The notes beneath the pieces were generated by a model. The model made no database searches and had not been told where the DNA came from. It saw nothing but the letters and a program-made list of their open reading frames with translations. From assembly GCA_964619265.1 (NCBI GenBank), contig CAZUCE010000010.1:1-64000 (forward strand): a stretch of DNA of 64,000 nucleotides, written 5' to 3'. Shown piece after piece: positions 60,675-64,000 of the stretch; position 1 is the stretch's first letter; each line of letters begins with the position of its first letter. The stretch comes from CAZUCE01 sp964619265. GTDB lineage: Bacteria; Planctomycetota; UBA1135; GCA-002686595. Both the position numbers and the translations under genes were made by a program.

Positions 60675-63155
60675 ATGGACCAGGGACCCCGAATGGACCA
60701 GCCGCGCGGACCGGCCGCGCGGAACCGAATGGAGCCTGGCCGCAGGGCGTGGCCGCTCGAGCGCGCCGGAGGGTCCCTCCAGCGCTTGGCGCTGGCTTGC
60801 TGGATTCTTCTGGCGGCCGGTTGCGGAGGTGCCGCTGAGCCGGTCGGTCTGGAAGAGGCCTTCGTTCTGCGGCGAGCGGCCCTGGAGGCCGCTGGTCTGG
60901 AGATTCACGCGGAGGCTCCCGAACTGGCAGACGCCGGGCGTCGCGCTGCGCAGCGGCTAGAGCAGGCCGGGCTTCCGGCCACCTTTGTGGGCGCCGGCGA
61001 ACTGGGGGATCGTTCGGTTCCGCGGATCGTGGTTGGGACCTTCGACGAGCCGCGGATCGCTGCGCTGGCCAAGAGCTTTGGGGCGATGGCGACCGGTCCC
61101 CGGAGATTCGAACTCGCCGAGCTCGAGTACCGCCGGGCCGAAGACTATCTGTGTGCGGTGCTCCCCGATCCGGAGCGCACCGGGCTCCCGCTGGTGCTGT
61201 TCGCCGGGCTCAATGCCGAGGTGCTCGAGCGTTCCTGGGAGCGCTGGGTGCCGGGCTGGCGCTGCGGCGTCGACGTCTATCGCGCCGGTGAGTTCGAGCG
61301 TCGACTGCGGCTATCGAACATCGAGGGTGAACTGCGTTGCCGAGAAATCGAGTCGACCCGACGGGTGTTGCCCGACCGTCGCGACGACTTGACTACCTGG
61401 CGCGGCGCGGCGTTCATCCTGTTCGTCGAACAGGCGCGCGTCAAAAACCGTGAGCTGATCGACTACACCGAGCGGGTCGAGGAGGCGCGCCAGCTCGCTC
61501 AACAGGTGCTGGGACCGTTGGCACCGACGCCGCGCCTCACGCTGTTCGTGCACACCTCGGCTACGGAGATGATCGAGGAGACCGGGCGGCTGGTACCGGC
61601 TTTCGTTTCACCGGTGGCGAACGTGGTTCACGCTCTGGTCGGGGAGCCGGGCGTTCCCGATGACGGGGGGGCGCTGCTGATCGAGCGGATCGCCGAGCGC
61701 TGCCTCGGGCCGAGTGGTCTGGGTGGGTTCAGCGCCGCCGTTGGCGTGTGGTCCACCGGCATGTTCCTCGGCCGGCCCCTGGAGGAAGCAGCTCGGGATG
61801 CCTTGATCTTCCTCAGCGAAGAGGAAAGCCGTCTAACGTCCCTGTTCAGCGCGGCCAGTCTGCCGGCCCAATTGGTCGTTCCCTTGCGGGCAGAGTTCGT
61901 CGAGGTGGTTCGCCGGGTGCGCGGGCCTGAAGGGCTCCGTGAGCTGTGGGAGGGTGGCCTCGATCCCTCCGACGCCGAGCTCGAACAGGCGTTCCAAGAA
62001 CGAGTTCGCGAGTTGCGAGTCCCGGCTGGCGAACGAGTCGCAGATTCGGAGGCCGGCTCCCCAAAGCCCGGGGATGAGTCGAGCGGAATCGGTTGGAAGA
62101 TCGGGGTGGGCGGTTGGACCGGTTGGCCCGAAGCCGGGGAGCGTGCCGAGTGGATTTCGGGGGAACGCTTCGAGTCGTTCGCTGAGGCTGGCGCCAATTT
62201 CCTTCGCGTGGCCTATCCGATTGCGCCGGGACGGCCGGATGACGGCTGGTTTCACCCGGAGGAACACCTGCCCGGCGCCGGGGAGGAGCATTGGTTCGCG
62301 GGTCTTTCGGATCTCGAGCGCGTGGCTCTTTGCCAGCGTGCGCGCACGCTTGGGATGGAAGTGGCCCTAGAGCCTCGGTTGCTGGATTCGCCTTCGGCTG
62401 GCTTGAGCGGATGGCTGGTGCAGCCCAGCGAAGCAGCCTGGAACGAGTGGTTCGATCGCGCGGAGCGCATGTTGGGCGCCCAGGCCATGGTGGCCGAGCG
62501 CGCTGGCGCGGCGTGGTTCCTGTTGCCCGGTGAACTCGACTTGGCGCTGCTCAGCAACCCCAGCCACGTGCAAAAGCAAAGGGCCGCGCACAAAGCTGCC
62601 TCGCTTGCCGTGGATTTGGCCGAACTGCGATTGGCCCGCTGGACCGAATTGATCGCCAAGCTGCGGCGCGTTTATTCCGGGCGCATCTCCCTTTCGGTCC
62701 AAGATCCTTCGATGCTGGACGCGGTCGGCTTTTGGTCCGAGCTCGACGCGGTCGGCGCCGAGTTCTTTCAGCCCTGGCCCAGCTTCGAAGATCGCGGGCA
62801 GCTACTTCCCGAAGACGAATTGACTCGCGCGATGCTGGGCATCATCGGCGTACGCACCAAGTTCGCGCGCGAGCTGGGCAAGCCGCTGTTCTTATTTGCG
62901 GCGGGCTACCCGCGAACGGCTCGCGCGGCCGAGCGGCCCTGGATGCGCGGTGGAGAGCTGGACGGTGCTGCGCAGGATCAGTTCTTTCATGCTCTTGAGA
63001 AAGCGATCGAGCGCGGACGCCCGAACCTGCCCGGTTGGATTGGGCTTAGCCTTTGGTCGTTGCCCGACGAAGAAGGCGCTGCGCTGGGGCGCGGTTTCGG
63101 TTTGGATGCGGACCGACTCCGCAGCGTGCATCCGGGGCTGTTCGATCTTCCGTGA
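60675..63155 (+). CDS. Lipoprotein with a GH113-like barrel, probably inactive
   Basis: The 826-residue protein has a signal and lipobox AAGC. The N-terminal half (about 40-480) has an alpha/beta region (RIVVGTFDEPRIAALAKSFG, LFAGLNAEVLERSWERW) and a helical part. The C-terminal 300 residues resemble a glycoside-hydrolase TIM barrel of the GH113 type (ANFLRVAYPIAPG, WTELIAKLRRVYSGRISLS, FWSELDAVGAEFFQPW, KPLFLFAAGYPRT). Where active enzymes have Glu (TExGY) this has Ala-Ala-Gly-Tyr, so the nucleophile seems lost; this is inference from motif pattern alone. The stop overlaps the recG start (GTGA). Confidence 0.7.
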   Translation: MDQGPRMDQPRGPAARNRMEPGRRAWPLERAGGSLQRLALACWILLAAGCGGAAEPVGLEEAFVLRRAALEAAGLEIHAEAPELADAGRRAAQRLEQAGLPATFVGAGELGDRSVPRIVVGTFDEPRIAALAKSFGAMATGPRRFELAELEYRRAEDYLCAVLPDPERTGLPLVLFAGLNAEVLERSWERWVPGWRCGVDVYRAGEFERRLRLSNIEGELRCREIESTRRVLPDRRDDLTTWRGAAFILFVEQARVKNRELIDYTERVEEARQLAQQVLGPLAPTPRLTLFVHTSATEMIEETGRLVPAFVSPVANVVHALVGEPGVPDDGGALLIERIAERCLGPSGLGGFSAAVGVWSTGMFLGRPLEEAARDALIFLSEEESRLTSLFSAASLPAQLVVPLRAEFVEVVRRVRGPEGLRELWEGGLDPSDAELEQAFQERVRELRVPAGERVADSEAGSPKPGDESSGIGWKIGVGGWTGWPEAGERAEWISGERFESFAEAGANFLRVAYPIAPGRPDDGWFHPEEHLPGAGEEHWFAGLSDLERVALCQRARTLGMEVALEPRLLDSPSAGLSGWLVQPSEAAWNEWFDRAERMLGAQAMVAERAGAAWFLLPGELDLALLSNPSHVQKQRAAHKAASLAVDLAELRLARWTELIAKLRRVYSGRISLSVQDPSMLDAVGFWSELDAVGAEFFQPWPSFEDRGQLLPEDELTRAMLGIIGVRTKFARELGKPLFLFAAGYPRTARAAERPWMRGGELDGAAQDQFFHALEKAIERGRPNLPGWIGLSLWSLPDEEGAALGRGFGLDADRLRSVHPGLFDLP

Positions 63156-64000
63156 GCCGTCCCGCGGCCGAAAACCGGGCGTCCCAGACCGAGCCGGCCT
63201 GCTCGCTGGAACCGGAGCTGGAACAACCGATCACCGTCCTGGCCGGGATTGGCCCCAAGCGCGCAGCGGATCTCAAAGAACTCGGAATCGAAACTCTCGG
63301 CGACCTGCTGCGGGTGGTGCCGCGCGGGCTTGAACGCACCGGACCGCGCGTGGACTTGGCCACGGCATCGGAAAGTGTGGGCGGCTTCGTCCAGGTGACC
63401 GGTGAGGTGGCGGCGGTGAGACTTGCTCGGCTTCCGCGCCGCGGGGTCCTCGTGAGGGTCCGCCTTGAGGACCAATCCGGATCGCTGGACGTCCTGTTCT
63501 TTCATCAGCCTTGGTTGGCGAAACAGCTCGCCGTTGGTCAGCGGCTCGAGCTCTACGGCCGCGTGGTGTTGGCGCGCGAGGCGGCTCTGTCTTCGCCGCG
63601 GGTTGGGACGCCGGCCAAGCCGCTGCCCGAGCCGATTTCGTTGCACCCAGTGCTTCCCGGGGCGGAGGGCGTCAGCCCGGAGTTCCTGGCCGGCCTCGTG
63701 CGCCGAGCCTTCGATGAATTTGGCTCCCATCTGGCCGATCCGATCCCCCTTGAGGACCTCGAGCGCGCAGACCTGCCCGACTTGCGGTCGGCGGTGGGAG
63801 AGCTGGTGCGGCCCAGCTCGGCGGCGGACTTCGCTCGCGCGCGGCGGCGGTTGGCGATCGAATCGGCGCTTGAACTTCAGGCTCGACTGCTGGAACGCAA
63901 GGCGAGCGCCAAGCGTCGCTCGAGCGCCGCGGCACGCTTTGTGGTTTCGCCAGCTCAACGGGAGGAACTGCTCGGGGCACTGCCCTTCGAGCTGACCGGC
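63152..64000 (+). CDS. recG: ATP-dependent DNA helicase RecG, 5' part
   Basis: The visible 283 residues match the RecG N-terminal wedge: a helix-hairpin-helix-like start (ITVLAGIGPKRAADLKELGIE, TLGDLLRVVPRG), an OB fold (GGFVQVTGEVAAVRL, VRVRLEDQSGSLDVLFFHQPWL) and the lead-in to the helicase domain (RREELLGALPFELTG-like end). RecG remodels stalled forks. The GTG at 63152 overlaps the stop of the upstream gene. The motor domains lie beyond the window. Confidence 0.93.
   Translation, partial: MSRPAAENRASQTEPACSLEPELEQPITVLAGIGPKRAADLKELGIETLGDLLRVVPRGLERTGPRVDLATASESVGGFVQVTGEVAAVRLARLPRRGVLVRVRLEDQSGSLDVLFFHQPWLAKQLAVGQRLELYGRVVLAREAALSSPRVGTPAKPLPEPISLHPVLPGAEGVSPEFLAGLVRRAFDEFGSHLADPIPLEDLERADLPDLRSAVGELVRPSSAADFARARRRLAIESALELQARLLERKASAKRRSSAAARFVVSPAQREELLGALPFELTG

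Overview
The window looks like chromosomal DNA of a planctomycete-type bacterium (Planctomycetota). The evidence is high G+C, several large secreted or lipid-anchored beta-propeller-like, HEAT and TPR proteins, a giant Ser/Thr kinase divergent from an ECF sigma gene, calcium-loop (dockerin-like) lipoproteins, an ELWxTDG-repeat protein, and a C-terminal tail shared by three secreted proteins. Few genes have strong ribosome binding sites, and several appear to start at GTG or TTG. The phylum assignment is inference; no rRNA is present.

Left flank (1-11.7 kb): a LysM protein, an NtrC-type sigma54 activator, a HEAT protein with a pseudo-receiver domain, tRNA-Thr(CGT), an ABC importer of the cobalamin/siderophore/haem class (binding protein divergent from permease and ATPase), a PD40-like protein, an EamA transporter and a ChrR-type cupin.

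Integrated element (about 11.74-27.54 kb): this is the main discovery. A 15.8 kb element sits inside the anticodon loop of a tRNA-Arg(CCT) gene and splits it into a 5' half (11706-11745) and a 3' half (27543-27576). Joining the halves at the 9-bp repeat CTTCCTAAG restores a perfect 74-nt tRNA. The element carries its own intact tRNA-Arg(CCT) at 27310-27386, which probably replaces the broken one. Its left arm has a tyrosine integrase, an AlpA-like regulator/excisionase, a primase-helicase (RepB-type primase plus VirE ATPase), a cluster of GGGGAACG repeats that may be an origin, a TerS-like small terminase protein, six small proteins of unknown function in an overlapping gene chain, and a sigma70-family factor. 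No capsid, portal, tail, large terminase, relaxase or conjugation gene is present, so a PICI-like phage satellite is the best reading. Its right arm, on the minus strand, is a defence block: a DUF5343 protein with a Swt1-type HEPN protein, a type I restriction-modification system with a half-size HsdS, and a nucleotidyltransferase overlapping a DUF262 protein.

Right flank (27.6-64 kb): a secreted metzincin, a Sir2 deacylase, a GT4 glycosyltransferase, a zinc-ribbon PH-domain membrane protein, an alpha/beta hydrolase, a DUF4097-like lipoprotein, a HIT protein, ThpR, an M14 carboxypeptidase, the ELWxTDG protein, a secreted propeller, a kinase-TPR-pseudohydrolase with its divergent ECF sigma factor, a parvulin lipoprotein, a VWA protein, a dockerin-like lipoprotein, a Thr-nucleophile alkaline-phosphatase-superfamily enzyme, a TPR-like protein, a GH-barrel-like lipoprotein and the 5' part of recG, cut by the window end.

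Several short tandem repeats (periods 14, 15, 18 and 20 bp) lie between or inside the chromosomal genes.
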